Source: Curtobacterium sp. MCBA15_001 (GTDB taxonomy: Bacteria; Actinomycetota; Actinomycetes; Actinomycetales; Microbacteriaceae). From it: a stretch of DNA of 40,254 bases. This document shows, in pieces, positions 29,874 to 37,119 of the stretch. The position numbers and the translations under genes were made by a program. Position 1 is the first letter of the stretch; the number at the start of each line of letters is the position of its first letter. The stretch covers positions 1 to 40,254 of the forward strand of contig NZ_MJGI01000022.1 of the NCBI RefSeq assembly GCF_001864835.1, read 5' to 3'. Below the pieces are notes generated by a model that was given only the letters and a program-made list of their open reading frames with translations, did not search any database and was not told the origin of the DNA.

Positions 29874-31490
29874 ATGACCCGACAACACCCCACATCACGT
29901 GCGCACGATTACGCGATGTACTCCACCGGCGACGGGCGGAAGGCCGACGGGCTCGTCATGTACCTGGCCGACGGTGCCGCGCCCGCCGGTGTCGGCGCTC
30001 CGGGGACCGGCCTCGGCTACACCTGCGTGCCGAGGGACAACCAGGGGAACGGGCCGTGCGGCGTCGCGGGGATCCCCGGCGGGTTCGCCGCGGTCGCACT
30101 CGACCGCTACGGCAACTTCTCCCAGCCGATCAACGGAAGCGGTCCCGGCCCGACCCCGGACGCGGTGGTCGTCCGCGGCTCGGGCGACGGCCTGGTCGGC
30201 TACCGCTACGTGGCCGGTGCTCCGGCACCCGGTGGTGTCGCCAGCGCCGGGGCCACGCCGCGCACGGTCCGGGTCAGCCTGGTCCCCGGCGCCGCCGGAG
30301 AGCTCTTCGCCACGGTCCGGCTCGAGGACCACGGCACCATGCGGACCGTCCTCGACCGGGTCCCGCTCCACGGCGACGGCCAGGCACCGCTGCCGGACAC
30401 GCTCCGACTCGGGTTCGCGGGTGCGACCGGTTCGTACGTCGACGTACACGAGATCGACGCACTCCGCGTCTGGCAGCCCGCGGACCTGCGTGTCGAGCAC
30501 ACCCTGCCGCCCGCCACCGCCGGAGCGCCGTTGGCCTACACGGTCACGGCATCGAACGTCGGCGTCAACGACTCCACCCCGAGCCCGCTGACCGTGGACG
30601 TCCCGGACGCCCTGCACGACGTGCACTGGTCGTGCAGCACGCCGGACACCTGCGGCGACGCATCGGGCACCGGCGACGTGGCCACCGACCTGACCCTGCC
30701 CCGCGGCGCCGTGGCACGGATCGAGGTCCGGGGCACCGTCGACCCTGCCGCCACCGGCACGCTCGACAGCCGGGCGACGATCGCGACCGCCCCGCACCTC
30801 GCCGACATCGACGAACGCGACAACGTCTCCGTCGCCAGCGCCCCGGTCCGGGCCGAGGCGCAGCTCGGCACCGACAAGTCCGTGTCACCGTCCACCGGCG
30901 TCCGTCCGGGCGATGACCTGGAGTACACCGTCACCGCGGTGAACCACGGTCCGGCGGTCGCACACGAGGTCACGGTGGTCGACGACCTGCCGACACCGCT
31001 CGCGTTCGTGGGCAGTGACGACGACTGCACGGCCGAGGGGCAGCACGTGACGTGTCGCCTGACGGGGGACCTCGCCCCCGACGGCACCGCCGCGTTCCGG
31101 TTCCACGCCCGACTCGACCCGGCCTACCGCGGCGACGGCTCGGACGTCGTGAACACCGCGACCGCGTCGTCGCCGACGGACCCGGACGGCGGCGACCCTT
31201 CGCCGGGTGTCGACATCGCGGTCGTGGACCCGGACGGCCCATCGCCCTCGCCGACACCGACCGCCGCCCCGACCGCCCCGCCGACGCCCGGCGCCGCGGG
31301 GCACGCCACGACCGGGAGCGGTGGCGGAGCCGGCTCGAACGGGCAGCACGGGCCGCTCGCGTACACGGGTACCGAGGGGCTGACGGTCCTCGCCACCGTG
31401 GGGACGGTGCTCCTGCTGGCGGGTGCCGGGCTCGTCTGGGCGCTCCGTCGCCGGACGCGGACGACGCCGCGCAGCGGACCGGTCGAGTGA
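29874..31490 (+). pseudogene. 3' part of the split lectin-like, DUF11-repeat, sortase-anchored surface protein
   Basis: The bacterial part begins at 29910. It holds the rest of the L-type lectin-like domain (KADGLVMYLADGAAPAGVGA), two DUF11-type repeats (about 200-310 and 320-445 of this frame, the second with GDDLEYTVTAVNHGP), a Pro/Thr/Ser-rich wall spacer, and a C-terminal sorting signal. That signal is LAYTG (31356-31370), a hydrophobic helix and RRR, which fits the class E sortase motif LAxTG. An element-derived ATG at 29874 opens the frame, but there is no signal peptide, so this half should not reach the wall. Excision would restore a 649-residue adhesin-like protein. Confidence 0.85.
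29906..29918 (+). other. attR core
   Basis: CGATTACGCGATG-type core matching attL at 15785-15797 with one difference. Codons to the right (TACTCCACCGGC...) continue the surface protein frame. Confidence 0.7.
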
Positions 31491-31495
31491 GGCGC

Positions 31496-31534
31496 ACCTG
31501 GGCAGCCGGCCGGCACGGGGTCGGCTGCCCAGGT
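31496..31534 (+). terminator. Terminator of the surface protein gene
   Basis: ACCTGGGCAGCCG (31496-31508) pairs perfectly with CGGCTGCCCAGGT (31522-31534) around a 13-nt loop, 5 bp after the stop. Confidence 0.8.
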
Positions 31535-31642
31535 CGGAGCATCCTCAGTTCCGCGGCCCCGACGAACGATCCACACGGAGAGGGCACATGCGCGGCGGCG
31601 GTAGGATCGATGACACGATCCGCATGCTGTGAAAGAGGTTTC

Positions 31643-32284
31643 GTGTCCGACTCCGTCGCCGACGCACACCAGCGCGCGCGGTACTGGCCGATCCCCGTCC
31701 TCCGGGCCGTCCCGGCTGCCGTGATCGCGCTCGTCATCACCTTCTCGTCCAACCACGCCGCCGGCTACGGCCTGCTGCTGTTCGGGGTGTTCGCGGTCGT
31801 CGAGGGCATCGTCCTCGGCGTCGGCAGCGCCACGCGGCTGCGCGACGACCCGCGCTCGCGGCGGACCGCCCTGGCGCAGTCCGTCATCACCGTGGTCGCC
31901 GGCATCGTGGCGATCGCGTGCAACGGCTTCGGGCTCACGGCATTCATCGCGGTGCTGGTGGTGTTCGCCGTCCTGACCGGGGCGCTCGAGCTCGCGCAGG
32001 GCCTCCGTGCCCGACGCCGGTCGCCGTTCGCCCGCGACTGGATGACCATCGGCGGACTCACCCTGCTGCTCGCGGTGGCCTTCCTGGTCACACCGCCCGA
32101 CTACTCGCAGCAGCTCGGCGGCATCGAGCGGGTCTCCGGCACCCTGGACGCCTCGGTCGTCCTGGTGGGCCTGCTCGGCGCCTACTTCGCCATCGCGGCG
32201 GTCTTCCACGTGATCGCCGGCCTCTCGCACAAGTGGGGGACCGTCGCTCCGGCGCCGTCCCCGGACGGAGCACCACACGCATGA
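31643..32284 (+). CDS. DUF308 (HdeD-like) membrane protein
   Basis: A 213-residue protein with six hydrophobic helices in pairs, starting ALVITFSS and GLLLFGVFAVVEGIVLG. This is the layout of the DUF308/HdeD family, which is linked to acid stress in enterobacteria but uncharacterised in actinobacteria. GAAAGAGG (31631-31638) precedes GTG 31643. It overlaps the next gene by ATGA, so the two are co-translated. A TAGGAT box near 31602 is a possible -10. Confidence 0.75.
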   Translation: MSDSVADAHQRARYWPIPVLRAVPAAVIALVITFSSNHAAGYGLLLFGVFAVVEGIVLGVGSATRLRDDPRSRRTALAQSVITVVAGIVAIACNGFGLTAFIAVLVVFAVLTGALELAQGLRARRRSPFARDWMTIGGLTLLLAVAFLVTPPDYSQQLGGIERVSGTLDASVVLVGLLGAYFAIAAVFHVIAGLSHKWGTVAPAPSPDGAPHA

Positions 32285-32544
32285 CCACCCCCAGCCGTCG
32301 TGACCGCCTGCGCCCGGCCGAGCTCCTCGGGATCTCCGCGATCGTCGCGGTCTTCGTCGGGCTCGTCGTGCTCTTCTCCACGAGAGAGGTGACGCTGTCC
32401 CTGATCTTCCTCGGCGTCGCGTTCATCGTCGTGGTGGTCGTGCTGGCCATGCTGCAGCTCGCGTCGACCAGCGACCAGGACGACAACGACATGCTCGGCG
32501 GACACAAGACCCCTGGTGAAGGAGACGGCGACGGCTTCCACTGA
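32281..32544 (+). CDS. Small two-helix membrane protein
   Basis: An 87-residue protein with a basic N-terminus, two membrane helices (about 15-32 LLGISAIVAVFVGLVVLF and 39-61) and an acidic cytoplasmic tail (DQDDNDMLGGHKTPGEGDGD). It is coupled to the preceding gene (ATGA), and its end overlaps the exporter start by 29 bp. Similar small proteins are conserved in Microbacteriaceae, as far as I recall, but have no known role. Confidence 0.65.
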   Translation: MTTPSRRDRLRPAELLGISAIVAVFVGLVVLFSTREVTLSLIFLGVAFIVVVVVLAMLQLASTSDQDDNDMLGGHKTPGEGDGDGFH

Positions 32545-33988
32545 CGTCCGGCGCCCGTCCCAGGGCGCGCGGGAGCTCCCGGCGCGGTACCGCCATCGCT
32601 ACCTGATCCTCGCGGTCTGCTGCATGAGCCTGTTCATCGTCTCGATGGACGCCACCGTGGTGAACGTCGCGCTGCCGTCGATCGGCCGCGAGCTCGGCAG
32701 CACGATCTCCGGGCTGCAGTGGACGATCGACGCCTACACGCTCGTCCTCGCCAGCCTGCTCCTGCTGTCCGGGTCCACCGCGGACCGGATCGGACGGCGG
32801 CGGACGTTCCAGATCGGCCTGGCGTTGTTCTCGGTCGGCTCGCTGCTGTGCTCGCTTGCGCCGTCGGTCGGCTGGCTCGTGGTGTTCCGGATGGTGCAGG
32901 CCGTCGGTGGCTCGATGATGAACCCCGTCGCGATGTCGATCATCACGGCGACGTTCGACGACGCCAAGGAGCGCGCGAAGGCCGTCGGCGTCTGGGGTGC
33001 GGTGGTCGGCGTCTCGATGGGCCTCGGGCCGCTGGTCGGCGGCGCCCTCACCGACACGGTCGGGTGGCGGGCCATCTTCTGGATCAACGTGCCGATCGGT
33101 GTCGCGGCCATCGTCCTGACGGCGCTGTTCGTCCCGGAGTCGCGGTCGCCGAAGCCCCGGCGGCTCGACCCGCTCGGGCAGGGCATCGTCATCGTGCTCC
33201 TCGCCACCCTGGTCGGCGGACTGATCGAGGGACCCCGGCTCGGCTGGACCTCGGTCGGGACGCTCGGGCTGTTCGTCGTCGCCGCTGCCGCCCTCGTCCT
33301 GCTCGTGGTGGTGGAGGGACGCCGTCAGGAACCGCTGATCGACGTCCGCTTCTTCCGGAGCATCCCGTTCTCGTCCGCCGTCGTCACCGCGGTCGTGGCC
33401 TTCGGGGCGAACGGTGCCTTCCTCTTCCTCAACGCGCTCTACCTGCAAGAGGTCCGCGGCATGACCCCGTTCCAGGCCGGCCTCTGGACGCTGCCCGCGG
33501 CCGTCGCGACCATGCTCGTGTCGCCGCTGTCCGGTCGGCTCGTGGCGTCCGTCGGCACCCGTGTCCCGCTCGTGCTCGCGGGCGTGGGCATCCTCGGCGC
33601 GGGGCTGGTCCTGACGACGATCGACGCCCACACGCCCATGCTCGTCCTGGTCGCGGCGTTCGTGCTGTTCGGCTTCGGGTTCGGCATGGTCAACGCGCCG
33701 ATCACCAACACCGCGGTGTCGGGCATGCCCCGGGCGCAGGCGGGTTCCGCTGCGGCCGTCGCGTCGACGAGTCGGCAGACCGGGGTGTCGCTCGGCGTCG
33801 CGCTGGCCGGCACCGTCACCGGCGCGAGCGCGGTGGCGAGCGTCGGTGCCGACTTCGCGGTGGCCACGCACGCGATGTGGTGGATCGTCGTCGGGATCGG
33901 CGCCGCGATCGTCGTCGTCGGGTTCGTGACGTCCTCGGCGGTGGCGCGGCGCTCGGCTGACCGGGTCGCGCCCCTGCTCGACGCCTGA
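32516..33988 (+). CDS. DHA2-type MFS multidrug exporter (EmrB/QacA-like)
   Basis: A 490-residue transporter with 14 predicted helices. The DHA2 signature MDATVVNVALPSIGREL (about 44-60) and MFS motif A (ADRIGRRRTF) are present. Such proteins export drugs or lipophilic cations using the proton gradient. GTG 32516 lies inside the preceding gene, suggesting coupling. The last ten codons, coding DRVAPLLDA plus stop, are duplicated after the Septu-like insert at 36096-36130, so the gene end seen here may have been rebuilt at insertion. Confidence 0.9.
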   Translation: MKETATASTDVRRPSQGARELPARYRHRYLILAVCCMSLFIVSMDATVVNVALPSIGRELGSTISGLQWTIDAYTLVLASLLLLSGSTADRIGRRRTFQIGLALFSVGSLLCSLAPSVGWLVVFRMVQAVGGSMMNPVAMSIITATFDDAKERAKAVGVWGAVVGVSMGLGPLVGGALTDTVGWRAIFWINVPIGVAAIVLTALFVPESRSPKPRRLDPLGQGIVIVLLATLVGGLIEGPRLGWTSVGTLGLFVVAAAALVLLVVVEGRRQEPLIDVRFFRSIPFSSAVVTAVVAFGANGAFLFLNALYLQEVRGMTPFQAGLWTLPAAVATMLVSPLSGRLVASVGTRVPLVLAGVGILGAGLVLTTIDAHTPMLVLVAAFVLFGFGFGMVNAPITNTAVSGMPRAQAGSAAAVASTSRQTGVSLGVALAGTVTGASAVASVGADFAVATHAMWWIVVGIGAAIVVVGFVTSSAVARRSADRVAPLLDA

Positions 33989-33993
33989 CCCGA
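33959..33993 (+). repeat. Left 35-bp direct repeat
   Basis: Covers the last nine exporter codons and the stop plus 5 bp. It differs from the right copy only at 33970 (G, versus A at 36107), a synonymous GCG/GCA change. A 7-bp match (GGCGCGT) follows in both copies after a 10-bp indel. Confidence 0.9.
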
Positions 33994-34011
33994 GGCGCGT
34001 AATCTTCGAGA

Positions 34012-34149
34012 ACCACGGAAGCGCCCAAAGGACCCTGCTTCGGAAGGTCTAGCGATCGTGGTCCCTCGCAGGCTTCGTGGTCGGTCAGCAACAAGGGGGG
34101 TGGTGCGAACATCGGCGCGCCGTCTCGAAGTCAGCTGAGACGACGCCGA
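34012..34149 (+). other. Two large hairpins in the leader of the Septu-like operon
   Basis: Hairpin 1 pairs ACCACGGAAGC (34012-34022) with GCTTCGTGGT (34072-34081), one bulged G, with an inner GGACC/GGTCC (34030-34034, 34060-34064). Hairpin 2 pairs TCGGCG+CGTCTC (34112-34126) with GAGACG+CGCCGA (34137-34149), 12 bp with a small internal loop. A TAATCT -10-like box (34000-34005) with TCGACG 16 bp upstream would transcribe both. It could be a structured RNA, operator DNA or terminator of the exporter. Confidence 0.4.
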
Positions 34150-34188
34150 CATGCAAAGATCGATTCAATCAAAAGCTGAAGGGCCAAC

Positions 34189-35385
34189 ATGCTGACCAGA
34201 TTGAAGGTCGAACACTACCGGTGCTTCGACGAGATCGAGCTGAAGCTTCGTGCGGCCGACAACCCTGGCGGGGGGTGGAATATCCTCGTGGGCGAGAATG
34301 GCACGGGTAAGTCGAGCCTGTTGCAAGCGATAGTCTTTGCCTTGATGGATCCCCGGCCACTGACGGCTCTGAACAACTCTCCCTGGGTGATGGTGCGACA
34401 GGGTTCACCAGAAGGCACGACTGCTTCGTTGAGCGTGAACGTCGGGCCCGATCATGAGTTCAGGAAAACTGTTTCCAATCGTCGTGGGTCGTACGTCGAG
34501 CAGGCCACCACGAGTTCGGTCGAACTGCCCTTGCTGCTAGCATTTTCTGCTCGTCGACGAATCGCTAACCCTGGCGAGTTGCCAGAAAGTGAGAACTTTG
34601 AGGTAGAGCGGGTTCGGGGGCTCTTCGATCCGAATCTTCCTTTACTCGCCCACGACGCGTTTGCACAATTTACATCAAAGAATGAGCGCCGTAATTTTGC
34701 TCGAGTGGTCAGGGACGTCATCACCCACGAGCTGGAGAGTTCTGGAGAGCACATGTTTCCACTCGTGGATGCTGTTGAACTCCGAGGAAACGGTGGCGTG
34801 ACGACCAACGCACAACTCCTGGAGCAGGAGCGCTTTGGCCTGCGGTATGGAAACAATTATCAGGCCAAGGTCGCAGTACAGGACCTCAGTGACGGCTATC
34901 AAGCCATGCTTACGATCGTGCTTGAAATTCTCACCCAAGCGGCGCTTCATTCTGGCGTCGTTCCGAAGCCTGGCGAACTCAATGCGATCATCCTGATCGA
35001 CGAGATTGAGGCCCACCTTCACCCTCGTTGGCAACGCAGTGTGGTTCCCCTCCTTCGCGAAGTATTTCCAGAGTGTCAATTCATCGTTACTACGCACTCA
35101 CCTCTCGTCGTAGGGAGCGCCGAACCAGGTGAAGTGCAGGTTCTGACCGTAGCCGCCGACGGCGACGTCAAAGTTGACTTGCTTGATGAGCGACTTCAAG
35201 CGCTCGATGCTGACGAGATTTATGACGCTGTATTTGGCGTGCCGCGCGCAAGCAATGATGAGTACATAGAACGCGAGCGCCTATTTGCGCAATCGAAGGC
35301 GATGGGGGTTGACCCCGATCCTGAAATTGCCGCCCTTTTGCAGGCCGCGTGGGACGGGCGAAAGAGGCTCATCGACAATGATTAG
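34189..35385 (+). CDS. ptuA: PtuA-like AAA/ABC-type ATPase (Septu system)
   Basis: A 398-residue ATPase of the SMC/RecF/OLD-like class. Walker A is GENGTGKSS (35-43), the signature is LSDGYQA (233-239), Walker B is ILIDEIEAHLHP (268-279) and the H-loop is TTHSPLVV (His303). No Toprim domain follows, unlike OLD proteins. In Septu, PtuA binds nucleotide, forms an oligomer and holds the PtuB nuclease. ATG 34189 has GAAGGG at 5 nt. It overlaps the HNH gene by 8 bp. Codon use is AT-richer than neighbours, as expected of acquired DNA. The name is by domain pairing. Confidence 0.75.
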   Translation: MLTRLKVEHYRCFDEIELKLRAADNPGGGWNILVGENGTGKSSLLQAIVFALMDPRPLTALNNSPWVMVRQGSPEGTTASLSVNVGPDHEFRKTVSNRRGSYVEQATTSSVELPLLLAFSARRRIANPGELPESENFEVERVRGLFDPNLPLLAHDAFAQFTSKNERRNFARVVRDVITHELESSGEHMFPLVDAVELRGNGGVTTNAQLLEQERFGLRYGNNYQAKVAVQDLSDGYQAMLTIVLEILTQAALHSGVVPKPGELNAIILIDEIEAHLHPRWQRSVVPLLREVFPECQFIVTTHSPLVVGSAEPGEVQVLTVAADGDVKVDLLDERLQALDADEIYDAVFGVPRASNDEYIERERLFAQSKAMGVDPDPEIAALLQAAWDGRKRLIDND

Positions 35386-36091
35386 ACTGGATCGATCAGG
35401 GCTCACTCCCACGTCGATTCTGCTCGCGGCCCAGAATCGCCTCTCGACGCTTTCCGACGATCACGCGCGGGACGTCCCTCAGGAGCGCTCCGCCGCAGCA
35501 GCGTGGCTTTCGATGCGATCCGCTCTGGAAGCCGCGCAGGCGGGGAAGTGTGGATGGTGCGAGTCGCTGCTCGACGAGCGAGCTGTCGAAGTTGATCACA
35601 TCCGACCGAAAGGGCGAGCCCTCTACTGGTGGCTCGCTTTCGAATTGTCGAATCTGCTTGTCGCTTGCCGGTCGTGCAACAACCTGAAGTGGAATCGGTG
35701 GCCGCTCGTACGCGGTGCGGCCCGCTTGACACCGCGGCAGAACCTGCCGGAGGCGACTGAGCGGTCAGCCGTTGTTGACCCGACTCGGGAAGATCCGCAA
35801 CCCCATCTTCAGTTCGTCAATCTGGGAGGCGTGTGGCGGTATGCGGCTCTGTCGCCCCGGGGACTTGAGACCATCCGCGTCCTTTCGCTCGATCGAGATA
35901 GACTTTCTCGTAAGCTTTCCGATCACGTGAACTTGATCGTTGCTCCTCGCCTGGCCAAATTGAAGGCCGCGCTTGACTCTGAGGATTTTGACGAATGGAC
36001 CGCCCTCCGAGCAGAACCGTCTAGTCTGTGTGGGAGGGAGTCTCCATACTCGGCGATTACGAAACAGCTCGTCGTAGAAGCGTTCTTATAA
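35378..36091 (+). CDS. ptuB: PtuB-like HNH endonuclease (Septu system)
   Basis: A 237-residue nuclease. The HNH core has Cys58-x2-Cys61 (CGWC), VDHIRPKGRALYWWLAFEL with catalytic His74, and NLLVACRSCNNLK with Cys97/Cys100 and Asn101. This matches the PtuB/TIGR02646 family used with PtuA in Septu and in retron Ec78-type defence. No reverse transcriptase is present. It would cut DNA or RNA when the ATPase senses infection. ATG 35378 overlaps the ATPase stop, and GAGG lies upstream. The C-terminal part is helical. Confidence 0.78.
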   Translation: MIRLDRSGLTPTSILLAAQNRLSTLSDDHARDVPQERSAAAAWLSMRSALEAAQAGKCGWCESLLDERAVEVDHIRPKGRALYWWLAFELSNLLVACRSCNNLKWNRWPLVRGAARLTPRQNLPEATERSAVVDPTREDPQPHLQFVNLGGVWRYAALSPRGLETIRVLSLDRDRLSRKLSDHVNLIVAPRLAKLKAALDSEDFDEWTALRAEPSSLCGRESPYSAITKQLVVEAFL

Positions 36092-36095
36092 AATG

Positions 36096-36130
36096 GACCG
36101 GGTCGCACCCCTGCTCGACGCCTGACCCGA
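36096..36130 (+). repeat. Right 35-bp direct repeat
   Basis: Second copy of the exporter 3' end, 5 bp after the HNH gene stop. The chromosomal sequence to its right (from 36131) is high-GC again. Confidence 0.9.
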
Positions 36131-36162
36131 CAGGCGGCGAGGCGCGTGAGCGGCCAAGCCGC

Positions 36163-37038
36163 TCAGGTCCGCGCAGCCACGATGTGCTGCGCCAGGGTCC
36201 GCACCGCCCGTGTCGGCTCGACGTCGCCCCGCATCGCGAGTCCGACCCGCAGGGGCTCCACCGCGTCGGTGAGCTCGAGCACGACCCCGTCGTGGGGCAC
36301 CCCGGCGTCCGGTACCACCCCGATCCCGAGACCCGCTGCCGCGAACCGCACCACCGCGGGCATGTCGTTCATCTCCGCCACGATGCGACGGCGGATGCCG
36401 AGCCGCTCGCACGCCTGGTCCAGGATCAGCCGGTTGCCGAACCCGTGTGCGGTGTCGATGAAGGACTCGTCGGCCAGGTCGGCGAGGGAGACCGAGGCCC
36501 GATCGGCCAGCGGGTGGTCCGACGCCAGGAACACGCGGAAGGGCATCTCGCGCAACGGCTCCACGACGATGCCCTGCGGCACGGTCGGCAGCCCCGAGTA
36601 CGCCAGGTCGAGCCGGCCCGATGCCAGGTCCTGCACCAGTCCGGTCGTCCCCGACGGCGAGGTCATCAGCTCCACCGTCACCAGCGGGTGCCGCTCGCGG
36701 AAGGTCCGGAGCACCCCGGTCAGGTCGACCACGTCCATGCTCGTGAAGATGCCGAGCCGCACCCGGCCGCGCAGGTCGGCGTCGTCGGAGCTCGCCAGGT
36801 CCCGCATCCGGTCGAGCGACGCCAGCACGGCGCGGGCGTGGGGGAGCAGGTCCTCGCCCGCGGCGGTGAGCACGAGCTGCCGTCCGGTCCTGTCGAAGAG
36901 CCGCACGCCGAACGTCCGCTCCAGGCTCGCCAACCCGGCCGACACCGTCGACTGCGCCGCCCAGAGCCGTTCGGCCGCACGGGTGACACTGCCCTCCGCC
37001 GCGACGGCCACGAACTGTTCGAGCAGACGGGTCTCCAT
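36163..37038 (-). CDS. LysR family transcriptional regulator
   Basis: A 291-residue LysR protein. The N-terminal winged HTH (LEQFVAVAAEGSVTRAAERL, about 5-24, then AQSTVSAGLASLERTFG) is followed by a type 2 periplasmic-binding-like effector domain (about 90-285). It starts at ATG 37038 (METRLLEQF); the very long open frame beyond it is antisense to the exporter. Divergence from an MFS gene with a palindrome between suggests that it controls the exporter. Confidence 0.9.
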   Translation of the reverse strand: METRLLEQFVAVAAEGSVTRAAERLWAAQSTVSAGLASLERTFGVRLFDRTGRQLVLTAAGEDLLPHARAVLASLDRMRDLASSDDADLRGRVRLGIFTSMDVVDLTGVLRTFRERHPLVTVELMTSPSGTTGLVQDLASGRLDLAYSGLPTVPQGIVVEPLREMPFRVFLASDHPLADRASVSLADLADESFIDTAHGFGNRLILDQACERLGIRRRIVAEMNDMPAVVRFAAAGLGIGVVPDAGVPHDGVVLELTDAVEPLRVGLAMRGDVEPTRAVRTLAQHIVAART

Positions 37039-37074
37039 CCCGACATCATCGACCAGATCGATAGCGCACATCAA

Positions 37075-37098
37075 GAGCATCCGTTGGACTCGATGCTC
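37075..37098. promoter_or_regulatory. Candidate LysR operator
   Basis: GAGCATC (37075-37081) and GATGCTC (37092-37098) form a perfect inverted repeat with a 10-bp spacer, midway between the divergent LysR and MFS starts. Confidence 0.4.
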
Positions 37099-37119
37099 CG
37101 GACGGACGATCATCGGAGC

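Larger units (their letters stand above)
15789..29918. mobile_element. Integrated phage-type element, about 14.1 kb
   Basis: The boundaries are set by TACGCGATG repeated at 15789-15797 and 29910-29918 and by the split host gene. Contents in order: integrase and repressor (leftward); excisionase-like, unknown and replication-type genes with iterons; HTH and unknown genes; HEPN-like cassette; leftward DUF4145 and unknown genes; tape measure protein; and a leftward block of small HTH or unknown genes. No large terminase, portal, capsid, protease, tail tube or lysis gene is seen. It is either a strongly deleted siphovirus prophage or a satellite-like element that keeps a tail length gene. Confidence 0.85.
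33959..36130. mobile_element. Septu-like defence island bounded by a duplicated gene end
   Basis: Two 35-bp direct repeats (33959-33993, 36096-36130; one mismatch) enclose about 2.1 kb of visibly lower GC than both flanks, carrying only the ATPase and HNH genes and a structured leader. The left copy is the 3' end of the exporter gene. No recombinase is inside, so mobility in trans or recombination-mediated acquisition must be assumed. Confidence 0.75.

Noticed and set aside
15789..29918. tRNA gene as integration site
   Set aside because: No tRNA cloverleaf is seen at either end; the core lies within a protein-coding gene.
34000..36130. Complete retron (reverse transcriptase plus ptuAB)
   Set aside because: No reverse transcriptase frame or YxDD motif is present in the island; only the ATPase and HNH nuclease are encoded.
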